Shown here in pieces: positions 38,808-49,851 of a DNA stretch of 64,000 nt (positions are counted from its first letter, which is position 1; each line of letters begins with the position of its first letter). Origin of the DNA: Folioceros fuciformis. Taxonomy: Eukaryota; Anthocerotophyta; Anthocerotopsida; Anthocerotales. The stretch is from NCBI GenBank assembly GCA_049999805.1, contig JBNGIO010006289.1:1-64000 (forward strand), in the 5' to 3' direction. The translations under genes and the position numbers were made by a program. The notes beneath the pieces were generated by a model. The model was not told where the DNA came from. It made no database searches and worked only from the letters and a program-made list of their open reading frames with translations.

Positions 38808-39207
38808 NNNNNNNNNNNNNNNNNNNNNNNNNNNNNNNNNNNNNNNNNNNNNNNNNNNNNNNNNNNNNNNNNNNNNNNNNNNNNNNNNNNNNNNNNNNNN
38901 NNNNNNNNNNNNNNNNNNNNNNNNNNNNNNNNNNNNNNNNNNNNNNNNNNNNNNNNNNNNNNNNNNNNNNNNNNNNNNNNNNNNNNNNNNNNNNNNNNNN
39001 NNNNNNNNNNNNNNNNNNNNNNNNNNNNNNNNNNNNNNNNNNNNNNNNNNNNNNNNNNNNNNNNNNNNNNNNNNNNNNNNNNNNNNNNNNNNNNNNNNNN
39101 NNNNNNNNNNNNNNNNNNNNNNNNNNNNNNNNNNNNNNNNNNNNNNNNNNNNNNNNNNNNNNNNNNNNNNNNNNNNNNNNNNNNNNNNNNNNNNNNNNNN
39201 NNNNNNN
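38808..39207. other. Assembly gap (400 N) at the DMXL 5' end
   Basis: Exactly 400 N separate the first readable DMXL codons from the divergent gyrB promoter region. The DMXL promoter and possibly its start codon lie here. Long open frames that read through the N run are artefacts. Confidence 0.85.
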
Positions 39208-39847
39208 ATTCAAAACAAGGCACGCCGGTGGCCACACCAGGCTCGCCAAATTGCGGCACCAACTCCCACGCTCAACAAGCCGACACTCCCACGAGCGTCA
39301 CGCGCCCGACGAGGAGGACCCGGAATGCCGACAATCCAAGCCCCCTGGCCATCCCGTCCAGTGCGCATGCTGCAGCGAGCGGAGCCTGTCAGTCTTGGCT
39401 TGCGACTGCGATCGCTGGTAGGAAAGTTCCCCGAAAGCCGCCCGTCCTGCTCCTTTTCGTATGTACAATTTGTGCACATGTTGGACATGCTGCATCTACA
39501 GGATGTAGCTGTTTGCTGTGTATAATTTACAGTACATACCTTCTGCTGGTGTGCCCCTTTGATGCTGTATATGTGACTGGTGCTGGTGCAACATGTCTGT
39601 TCTGTTATGTTCTGTTACACAGCACTATGGTCCGAATTAGGGCTGAAGGGGCGAAGAGTGTGCTGGTCCACTTGACGGTCAGCAGAACCAAGTAGGAGAG
39701 GTTTCTGTGGGACGCGGTTGTCTCATCCAGGGCCAAGCGCAAACGCAGGCGCGACTGCAACCGCAACGGCGACGCCAGAACCGGGGACGTGAAGGTATAA
39801 ATTGGCGCCGGCAGGATGACGACGTGGATGAGCTAGGAGCAGGTGCA
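39208..39847. other. Divergent promoter region upstream of gyrB
   Basis: Sits between the heads of DMXL (-) and gyrB (+). TATAAATT at about 39796-39803 on the plus strand is a possible TATA element 45 bp before the gyrB ATG, which would make a short 5' UTR. No independent gene is recognised. Confidence 0.4.
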
Positions 39848-42126
39848 ATGGCGGCGGCAGCAGCGGCGGTGGCGGCGGCTGCAATGCCCTGCGGGTCCAT
39901 GACGCGATCGCTGCGGCCACTGCTGTTGCTGGTGCGGAGGGCAATGGGCGCGGTGCCGGCAGGGAGGAGGGCGCTGTGTATGGCGCGCGGGGGGCAATTG
40001 GATGGTGTGGGGAGACTGGCGGGAGTGCGGCGGCGGCAGCAGCAGCAGCAGCAGGAGTGGGCGGTGCGGGCGATCACGGGCGGGAGTGTGGTGAGCGAAG
40101 TGCCGGTGGCGGATGAGGCGTCGGGGACGTACGACTCGAGCCAAATCCAGGTGCTGGAGGGGCTGGACGCGGTGCGGAAGCGGCCGGGGATGTACATTGG
40201 GAGCACGGGGACTAAGGGACTGCACCACTTGGTGTACGAGGTGCTGGACAATGCCGTGGACGAGGCGCAGGCGGGCTTCGCCACCACCGTGGAGGTGGAG
40301 CTCTACGCTGACGGCTCCGTGAGCGTCACGGACGACGGGCGGGGCATTCCCACGGACGTGCATCCCGTCACCAAGAAGTCGGCGGTGGAGACGGTGCTCA
40401 CGATGCTGCACGCCGGGGGCAAGTTTGGGGGNNNNNNNNNNNNNNNNNNNNNNNNNNNNNNNNNNNNNNNNNNNNNNNNNNNNNNNNNNNNNNNNNNNNN
40501 NNNNNNNNNNNNNNNNNNNNNNNNNNNNNNNGCCTGCATGGGGTCGGCATCTCCGTGGTGAATGCTCTGTCGGAGCGGCTGGAGGTGACGGTGTGGCGGG
40601 GCGGGAGGGAGTACCGGCAGACCTTCTCCAGGGGGAAGCCCGTGACGGAGCTGGAGAGCTCGCAGCTGCCGAAAGGGGAGGCCCGGCGGACGGGCACGCG
40701 CGTCCTCTTCCTCCCCGACCCCCGCGTCTTCCTCACCACCAGGGTGCTGGACTACGACACCATCGCCTCCCGGCTGCGGGAGCTCGCCTTCTTGAATCCT
40801 CAGCTGCGGATCGGGTTGAAGCAGGTGGACGCGGGGGCTGCGACGAGGGTTACCGAGTACCATTTTGCAGGCGGCTTGGCGGAGTATGTTGCCTGGTTGG
40901 ATGCCGACAAGAAGCAGATTCACGACCCGATCGTGATGCGGCGGGAGCGCGAGGGGGTCGTGGTGGATGTGGCGTTGCAGTGGTGTGCGGACGCGTATTC
41001 CGACACCCTGTTAGGCTATGCCAATAGCATTCGGACGAGCGATGGCGGGACGCACATGGACGGCTTCAAGAGCGCGGTGACTCGGGCCATCAATGCGCTC
41101 GGTAGGAAGACGAAGTTCATCAAGGAGAAGGATGAGAATCTGAACGGGGAGCATGTGCGGGAGGGGCTGACGGGGATCGTGTCTGTGAAGGTGCCTAACC
41201 CGGAGTTCGAGGGGCAGACCAAGACGCGGCTTGGTAACCCGGAGGTCAGGAAGCTGGTGGACCAGCTGCTGCATGAGTCGCTTACGGAGTACCTGGAGCT
41301 CCACCCGGCTACGTTGGAGGCGATTTTGGCCAAGGCGGTGGATTCGTACAAGGCTGCTGTGGCGGCCAAGACTGCCAGGGAGCTTGTGAGGCGGAAGAAC
41401 TCGCAGAAGAGCTTTATGTTGCCCGGGAAGCTGGCGGAGTGTACCTGGAAAGATCCCAAGGCGACAGAGATTTTCCTCGTGGAAGGGGACTCGGCCGGGG
41501 GGAGCACTAAGCAGGGGAGGGACCGGAGGTTTCAGGCGGTTTTGCCGCTCAGGGGAAAGATCATTAACATCGAGAAGAAGGATAGTGGGACTATCTACAA
41601 GAACCAGGAGATTCAGAATATGATTCTTGCGCTAGGACTGGGCGTGAAGGGGGAGGACTTCAAGATGGACGCCCTTCGGTACCACAAGATTATAATCCTC
41701 ACCGACGCGGATGTGGACGGGGCTCACATTCGCACACTGCTCTTGACCTTCTTCTTCAGGTACCAAAAGTCGCTGTTTGATGAGGGGACTATCTACATTG
41801 GAGTCCCTCCCCTGTACAAGGTGGACAGGGGTAAACAAAGCAAGTACTGTTTCACCGAGGATGAGCTCAAGGCCACTCTGAAGAGTTTCCCTGCCAGCAG
41901 TCATTACACTATCCAACGCTTCAAGGGGTTAGGGGAGATGATGCCCCAACAACTGTGGGAGACGACGTTGGATCCATCCAGGAGGATGCTTAAGCAGATG
42001 ACTGTGGAAGACGCAGCTGCGGCCTCCATGATGTTCTCGTTGCTCATGGGCGACAAGGTTGAGCCCAGAAAGCAGCATATCCAGGCCGCCGCCTCTAGGA
42101 TCAACTTACGAAAATTGGACTTGTAG
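39848..42126 (+). CDS. GYRB: DNA gyrase subunit B, organelle-targeted
   Basis: Visible coding sequence 39848-40431 and 40532-42126, apparently intronless, about 730 residues. The N-terminus (about 75 residues) is rich in Ala, Arg, Ser and Gln with few acids, as in a plastid or mitochondrial transit peptide, and includes a (CAG)6 run. The mature part has the GHKL ATPase motifs [42 protein letters not shown] and [14 protein letters not shown], the transducer region ([11 protein letters not shown]), and the TOPRIM motifs [19 protein letters not shown] and [19 protein letters not shown], then [16 protein letters not shown]. With GyrA it introduces negative supercoils into organelle DNA; plant GYRB genes derive from the bacterial endosymbiont. 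The first in-frame ATG is 39848. A 100-N gap hides the short Gly-rich ATP-lid sequence between KFGG and LHGVG, where only about 10 residues are expected. Confidence 0.95.
40432..40531. other. Assembly gap (100 N) inside gyrB
   Basis: The reading frame before and after the run does not agree with a 100-base spacing, and family comparison expects only about 25-30 bases here. The run is therefore a placeholder, not a measured length. Confidence 0.85.
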
Positions 42127-43413
42127 TGTCCAGGGAGTTGCTGCCGCCTTTTCCTCCTTATCCAAGGTACTGTATTCCCTTTTGTCGCTGTCCGGTGTGT
42201 TGCTCGTAGATGAAATTAGGGTGTGGTTCACCACCAATTGTGTGGTCCTCTCTTCATCTGCGAGCAACATGTGGGATGCTTACTCAAGGTCGTGGACTAG
42301 TCTAGGTCGGTTCTTTTTTCTACAAGGCCGTAAAGGTTTTCCAATCTAAGACATTCTTTTCCGGTCAACTGCAAATTCTAGCCATGGACTTCAATGTTTC
42401 CACGCTTCAGTCAAGGTAAAGCTACAGAAGACGATGGGGCTGCGGAAGCGTGAGTTTGTCGCTCTCCTCCGCCCGGTTTTCCCTCAGAAGTTTGTAGCTT
42501 AGCCTCCGCGCGCTCATCTCCCGTAAGAAGAGACCGTATGTCATGCAAGCACTTGGCACTGGCAGTGAAGAGCACAATTTGTCCAATGAGTCACAGAGTA
42601 CCATCCGAGCGAGAGAGAAAGCGGGAGGCGAGGCGGACCGGTACACCTGTGAAGGCAGTCATCCAAGTGCGCATCCAGCGACGTTATCACCACTGGCATT
42701 TGCTCCAACAGCTGCGGCCAACATCCGAAATTATGTACATCTCTTCCACCAAAGGTCGCCAAATTATGCTTGCGATGCAAATCCTACCGAGCCTGTGTTC
42801 TTTATGTTCGGCAGTTTAGTCGCGAGGTCCCTGGGGAGCTTGGCCACTCGCTGCCACAAACGTTTAAGACTTTGGTTGTAATTATAGCGAGGAGCACAAG
42901 TATGTTCATGGCGGCCTGCAGAAATCATGGGGCAAGACTGTCACCTCTGACGATGGGGAATGTCGCAGGCGGGCGAGCAAAGCAGAGCTAGATTGGATGC
43001 ATTGAGAGGTACGCTCCGTAGCCAAGGCCTTGAGCGCTCCCTTCTCCTGAGCAGGACTCTGCAAAGCCATTCTCTGCGTCGATCGTGGAGCTGCGGCTTC
43101 TTCGTTTCCAGGGTTCGCAGTGTCTTGGGTTTAGATGAAGGTTTCCTATACTAGGTTTAGTCCACTTGGACTGACTTCGTTAGAAGAGCACATCTTGATC
43201 CACAACCATACAGGAATTTGAAATTGTAATTTATATTAAGCTATTTTATGACCGCAGATTGTTTCCTCATCGGGCGACCTATTCACTCTAAATGTATGAC
43301 TTCATGTATCACAGGCACAACTTTTATTACTTAGCTAAGCCTCTGCTCTCCCTGCTCCAGCACTCCTGCCATTTTCTGCAGATTTCAGCTCATTGAATAC
43401 TCCTCGGCACCAT
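42127..43413. other. Spacer between gyrB and NRPA2
   Basis: About 1.3 kb that should contain the gyrB 3' UTR and the NRPA2 promoter. Short open frames around 42540-42880 on both strands have no recognisable domain. No RNA gene seen. Confidence 0.5.
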
Positions 43414-46400
43414 ATGGGGAAGGAGAAGAGATCTCAGGCCAAGGCCAAGGCTTCGCAAGGGGATCATGAGGCAGCAGCAGAAGCAATTTATGCACTCACC
43501 AAGCCCCACATTGAATCGTTTGACTACTTTGCAGACCGAGGTCTGCAGGCTGCTGTAACTGCAGTGCAGCCCGTGCAAGTTACTCACCCATTATCGAAGA
43601 CGACCTTGAGAAATATCCTTTTGCGTGTGTCTGAGTTTTTTCCCTATGCCTGCGTTTTTGTTTTGTGTTTGTGGTCTCTTCCATCTGTGTATTGGAAATC
43701 CTTGACTTGTCAAACTTTGGGTTGAGAAGCCGGCAATCAGCCCTCCAATCAGGGAATTGAAGGACACTTCACATACTGTCGACCATCGACTCCTCCCCTC
43801 TGAAGTAGGGCATCACAAGGGAATAATTGTATTCTCGATCCTGCTGGTTTCTCGTCAGCGCAGATGACATGTTGTTTTCAAACTGACTGCAAGGTTGAAT
43901 ACTGTTGTAGTGTCGCCAAGCTGGACTGAGTTACAAGGGAGCGTTTTCTGCAGACATATGTTTGCAAACAAATGACAAACATGTAATTCGTCAAAGTATT
44001 TCCTTTGGGCGTATGCCGATCATGGTGAAAGTAACGTATCGCTCTTCCAGACTGCATGTTCCTACAAGGCTCTTTATTTCCCAGCGTGTGGTCTCTCCTC
44101 TTCTGTCTCTCAGCTCACTTATTTGATTTTTTTTTTGTGTGGGCATGCATCCATTTCATCATTCAGTCAGGTGTTTGTCACTTGCGAGGGTTAAAGCAGC
44201 AACAGCTGGTTGCCGTGAAGGAAGAGAGTATGGAGATGGGAGGGTGAGATAAAGTTGTGGTTGAAATTCAGCATGATTACAATCACTGTCATACCCACAG
44301 GCTGTGACATGGTTTGTATCAGGTACTTTATATGCAATGGAATTGAGCGCGTCATCAGATTGTTGATTCTTCCAAAACGAAACTATGTGAGTTTGGCCCT
44401 GCCTCTAGTCTTCGCTACCCACCTGCACAGCAGAGAGACCATTTTACCTATGGATATATAGGTTGCTCTAGCTAGAGCAGCCTGTATTAACATCTTCTTG
44501 GATATGTTTCCTCAATGTAGCCCATGGGTTTGGTACGAGGATCATTCCGGAATCGAGGTCCTTCATACTCTGACAAGGCGATATTGATCAGGTTTACATT
44601 GCATTAATGTTTCTTGACAAATTTTTCCTCAATATCAGATAAGATTGGCACTCCTACAACCTCTTCAATTGCATTGTTGTGATCCAGGTGTGTAAGGCCA
44701 GATCAAAGCTCGGTAACCATGAGACTGTACTATGTCCATACTGGGAAGGCAACGCTTGGCTTTTCGTGAGTTTCTGATTGGTTCTTGTGTATTTATCTGG
44801 TTCAGTTTTTTTGTACTGCATGAACTTGCCGTCTATGAACGCACTTAGTGTGTATTTGGTTGCTTGCAGAGTTCGTAAGCAAGAATTTCTCGTACCAGTG
44901 GGCATTTTATTGAAAGTAAGTTGGGCATGATCCCTTCATTGCTTGTGAGGACGGATTTGATTTTGCAGAGGAACTAAGCTGACTGGACTGTGTGCTTGAA
45001 GGCTCTCATCGAAGTCAGTGAGGCGGAAATGTTCCAGCAAATATCTTGTATACACAATGGAAATCGGAAGGGTGCAAGGGGGATGGTTGGCAGTGAGTTT
45101 GTTACTCAAAGAGCTAGGCTTGTTTTGGACGAACTCCAACGGCTTCAGATACACACCCGCACAGAGTGCTTGAAGTTCCTTGGTATGCTAATTTACCTAT
45201 GGTTTTGCTATGTTCAAGTATGTTTGCAGCAGATCAGTTATGGATTCATTTGATGGGTTTTGTGTACCTGCCCCTGATGTGAGGCGTTTTTTATGGCAGG
45301 AGAAACTTTCCGACCTGTGTTGGAAGGCGTGGAGAGTCTTAGTGTCACACAGGTGAAGCACTTTTTGTTGACTCGTTAACCTCGATACCAGACACTGCAG
45401 TTTACATGGTTTCTAAAGATAAGTCTCCATGCCCAATGAACGTTTCAGATTGGGGAGAAAGTACTCACTGAGTTCATACTCGTACACCTTGACAACAACC
45501 ATGACAAGTTCAACCTTCTAATGTGTGCCCTCATCTACGACTTAGCCTTGTGGTTTAGCTTTTGAGTACATGTTCAGGCACAATCAATTACAGGATTGGG
45601 CATATAATCAGTCGAGATAACTCACTGTGAATTTCTTCTGGCAGCTTCATGTTGCAGAAATTATTTGCCTTGGTAGATGGAATAGCGGCTGCAGATAATG
45701 TCGACGTGCTTCAGCATCAAGAGGTCCTTCTTCCTGGTCATCTTCTCACTATCTTCGTGAAGGTACCACCAAGCCCTTGTTGCACGTCATATGTCACTCT
45801 GGTTGGACATTGTTGCCATGGTTAAGCCACTTTCTCTCGTGGTTCAGGAAAGGATTCAGGACTGGTTGGCGAAAGTGAAATCTCAGCTGATTAAAGAAAT
45901 GGAAGACAAACCGACCCAATTTGATCTTCAAGATTGTATGCCCTCAACAATAAGCTCGCCTGTTACGAAACCAAGTAAACATTTGCATTGTTCTAAACTC
46001 TCTCCTGTATCTGTCTCAGCGCAACAGGTGAACAAGGTGATAGACAAAGTTAACTCAGACATTGGCAAACGAGTTGAGTATTTGTTGAATACTGGCAACC
46101 TTGTGTCCCCTGGAGGCTTGGACTTGCAGCAGGTACTTCCCGGAGGCTTGGTTACTGTCTCTAGTCACTTCTGTTGCATCAAACGTTTGTTGCTGTGCTT
46201 TTTGCCAAAACATTTAAAGGCATCGCTGAGTAAGTCACTGTTCGTTACTTATCCAGACAAGTGGCTTTACCGTTGTTGCCGAGAAACTCAATTTCTTGCG
46301 CTACTTGTCCCATTTCCGCTCCGTACATAGAGGAGCTTTCTTTGCAACGCTGCGGACAACAGCTGTCAGAAAATTACTTCCTGAGTAAGTGCTCATTGCT

Positions 46401-49400
46401 GTTGATTCATATGGCTCTGGCTGCGCAGAAAGGGCTTGTCACTTGACTAATCTGTAATTTCTGCATGCAGATCTTGGGGTTTCATGTGTCCTGTACACAC
46501 ACCCGATGGTTCTCCATGTGGTTTACTTATGCACCTCACTGCTGCTTGTCGTAAGGGCTTTTAACTCTGCTGCTATGGTTTTCTGTACTTCCAAGAGCTA
46601 TGAACTGAGTCTTGTGTGGACAGCAAGCCTAGTTGAGCTGATGTACTCCAGGAAGGTGTGTTGACTCATTTGGCTTGTGGTGTGCTGCAGAAATCTCAAG
46701 CGATCTCGATTCAAAAAGTTGCTTGAAAGACCCATTGAGGGTTCGGAAGATTGTTTCTTCATTTCTGGTTGGGCTGGGGATGATTCCAGCTCATCCCAGA
46801 TTAGGGCATGCGAGCCCGCCCGACTATCTCGCTGTCTTGTTGGATGGCAGAATCTTGGGGTACTTGCGTACATGTGATATCCCTCATGCAGTTTCGCAAC
46901 TGCGTGATGCAAAGACCTCTCAGTCATCAGAGGTGAGCCTTCGAATGAAGTTTTTGCATCTGAAATAGGCAGCCAGCCACGTGTCCTTACCTTTGGCCTA
47001 ATCTTGGCTCTTAACAGATTCCTGAAGACTTGGAGGTTGGATATGTGCGATGCACACATGCGGGAGCATTTCCAGGTCTCTTTCTTGCGTCAACACCATC
47101 ACGCTTTGTCCGTTCTGTAATGCAGTTGCCTGCTTCAGACGCACCTACTATAGAGCTTATTGGTCCTTTCGAACAGGTGAGGTATCTTCAAGTTCCTGAA
47201 TGTATCTTTTGCAAATGGGGCAATGTGTTCTGGAACAATGGGTGCATGTTCTGTTTTGTAGGCTTATATTGACATAAAATGCCTCGATGGAGGGAATGGT
47301 GGAAGTCCACAGGGAGCACCCGCACCTACACATCAAGAACTCAGTCCAACAGCAATGCTGAGTGTGGTTGCAAACTTGACCCCCTGGTCAGATCACAATC
47401 AGAGCCCCAGGAACATGTATCAATGTCAGGTGTGCTTTCTGCTTTTATCTCGATAAGCAGAGTGAACCGTTGGGATCTGGCCTTGAAAGTGAAAAGGATT
47501 GCTGATGAAGTTGCTACGCAGATGGCCAAACAAACCATGGGTTTCCCTGCTCAGGCGCTCCAGTTTCGAGCTGATAACAAAATGTATCGACTTCAGGTGC
47601 ATGGTTGCTTTTCACTTTTGTCCGCGAGCAATATCTTCTCGGCCCTTGTATCTTTTCACATGTTTGTTGTAGCTCTAAAATTACCTCCCACGTGGGGGTC
47701 CCTGATGTCCGGCCCTGTAGTGCACTGATTTGCAAGTTTGTTGGTGTCTCCTGTTCAGAATCCTCAATCTCCTATTGCTCGGACGGGCACATATGTGAAG
47801 TATGGCTTGGATGAGTTCCCTAATGGCACAAATGCAGTGGTGGTTGTCATCTCGAACACCGGGTAATGACTGATCACTGTTTCATGCAAATTGCTTGAAT
47901 CCTAAGGTAAGCCATACTGATACTTTTGGAGATTTTTGCCTCATACCTTTGTGTGGACAGCTATGACATGGAGGACGCTATGATCATAAACAAGTCTTCC
48001 ATGGAGCGTGGATTGGCACATGGACAAATATACAAGGTTGGCCATTCGTCGGCTTTCAGTCAACAGCTAATTCTCTCAGAGCCCGTTCACTTGCTTGCAT
48101 GACTGATGCCGTTGTTTTTTGTGTCGCAGTCGGAGACAATAGATCTTACACGTTTGCGACGAAAAGGAGATGGCCTAGTGTATCAATTCAAAAAGGCTCA
48201 AGGGGGTAAAAAAGTACCTTATCTTGCTGCAAAGGACCAGTTTATTGATACAGATGGTCTGCCACATGTCGGACAGGTATTTCAAACCTCACTTGACCTC
48301 CCACACTGGAGGGAAGTGCAAGCTTCCATAGTGTTGCAAAGTTATCTTTTACAACTTGTTGGGTTTCGGCAGGTGATGAAGGAAGGAGACCCTTACTGCA
48401 GTGTGATGAATACCATGGTCGGTACGCCAAAGCTCTCCAAAATCAAAGGCTCTGACACGGCAGTCGTGGATTATGTAGCAGCTATCGGCACAGGCCCAAA
48501 GGATCCAATGCAAAAGGTAGATATTGACTAAACTCATTTCGTCAACTGCTGGGCAGCTCTTGAAGGAAAGCCTGACTTAAACTGCTGAGTTGAATCAACA
48601 GGTGGCTATCCGGATGAGATATGGGAGGAATCCTGTCATCGGAGACAAGTTCAGCAGCAGACACGGACAGAAAGGAGTCCTATCACAATTGTGGCCTGAC
48701 GTGAATATGCCATTCTCAGCAGTAACAGGGATGCGTCCTGACATCATAATCAACCCACATGCTTTTCCATCGAGGATGACAATAGGAATGCTGGTCGAAT
48801 TATTGGCTGCCAAGGTATTCATTTCCGAGTTCTGTGCACTGCAGTAACTTGATCGTCTTTTGTGCTTCCCATCTGGACCGCTTACTGACAAGGTGTCACT
48901 TGTCAGGCTGGTGCACTTCAAGGAAAGTTTGTTGACGCAACTCCTTTTAAGAAGAGTGAATCGCAGGGTGTTGGATCAGAAGCTCAGGTGGAGTCAACTG
49001 TGGATGAGTTTGGGAAGAAGCTAGCTTCCCTCGGCTTTGATTACTACGGAAATGAGGTCATGTATTGTGGTGAGCTGGGGACAGAGATGACCTGTGACAT
49101 CTACATGGGTATTGTGTACTATCAACGACTCCGGCACATGGTTGGCGACAAGTATCAGGTATGGTACAAAGCCTTCATCTTAGAACTGATGCAAACTTTA
49201 CCCGCATGCACTGACCCATGACCTTCCTTAGGTCCGGTCGTTGGGACCCGTAAACCCCATGACTCGACAACCCGTCAAAGGACGTAAGCTCGGAGGTGGA
49301 ATTCGATTTGGGGAGATGGAGCGAGATGCACTCCTTGCCCATGGCGCAGCTTATTTACTACACGATAGGCTTCACGCATGTTCTGACTATCACATTGCCG

Positions 49401-49615
49401 ACGTTTGCTCCCTGTGTGGAAGTCTAATTTCGACTGCGCCCGTAATGGAGCCTACAGTATCTGGAGGGCTGGCCAAGAGGAAGAAAGTGATGTGCAGAGT
49501 CTGTAATACCTCCAAGGGGATAGAGAAAGTGGCGATACCGTATGTGTTCCGATATCTTGCAGCAGAGCTAGCAGCGATGAACATAAAACTCACATTAAAG
49601 GTTTCTGGACCTTAG
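43414..49615 (+). CDS. NRPA2: RNA polymerase I second-largest subunit
   Basis: Twenty-seven exons (43414-43626, 43727-43804, 43911-44030, 44167-44243, 44323-44386, 44521-44591, 44688-44765, 44870-44915, 45002-45182, 45300-45352, 45449-45522, 45645-45762, 45848-45935, 46020-46132, 46257-46384, 46471-46550, 46691-46932, 47018-47176, 47262-47429, 47522-47596, 47759-47862, 47961-48036, 48130-48276, 48373-48516, 48602-48814, 48907-49158, 49232-49615) join in phase to about 1181 residues. Second-largest-subunit signatures are [72 protein letters not shown] and [20 protein letters not shown]. Pol I identity rests on overall similarity to plant NRPA2 ([22 protein letters not shown] region, EDLEVGYV). 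A C-terminal zinc site CSLCG...CRVC is intact. It forms the catalytic cleft that transcribes rRNA genes. The exon 1/exon 2 join is the least certain. Confidence 0.95.
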
Positions 49616-49851
49616 TTTTCGACCTTTTTCCCGATGCGGCGCTTTGTAAATGTTGAGAGAGCATTTCGATGCTTATTAGTCTGTAATCATTTTGTTCGTG
49701 GAAAACCCTCTCGACGTGTTATAAAAGCCTTAGGTAGCACCCTCTCTCAGAAGTGAAATCCCGGTTTCAGGTTACCCTCCTTTTCCCTGGCCAGAACTGT
49801 GAAGTTGGGACGGAGCTGGAGTCCGCCGGTGATCGTCTGTCAGTGACCAGG

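Noticed and set aside
38480-39421. Long open frames running through the 400-N gap on either strand
   Set aside because: N codons cannot contain stops. The readable ends belong to DMXL on the minus strand and to intergenic DNA.
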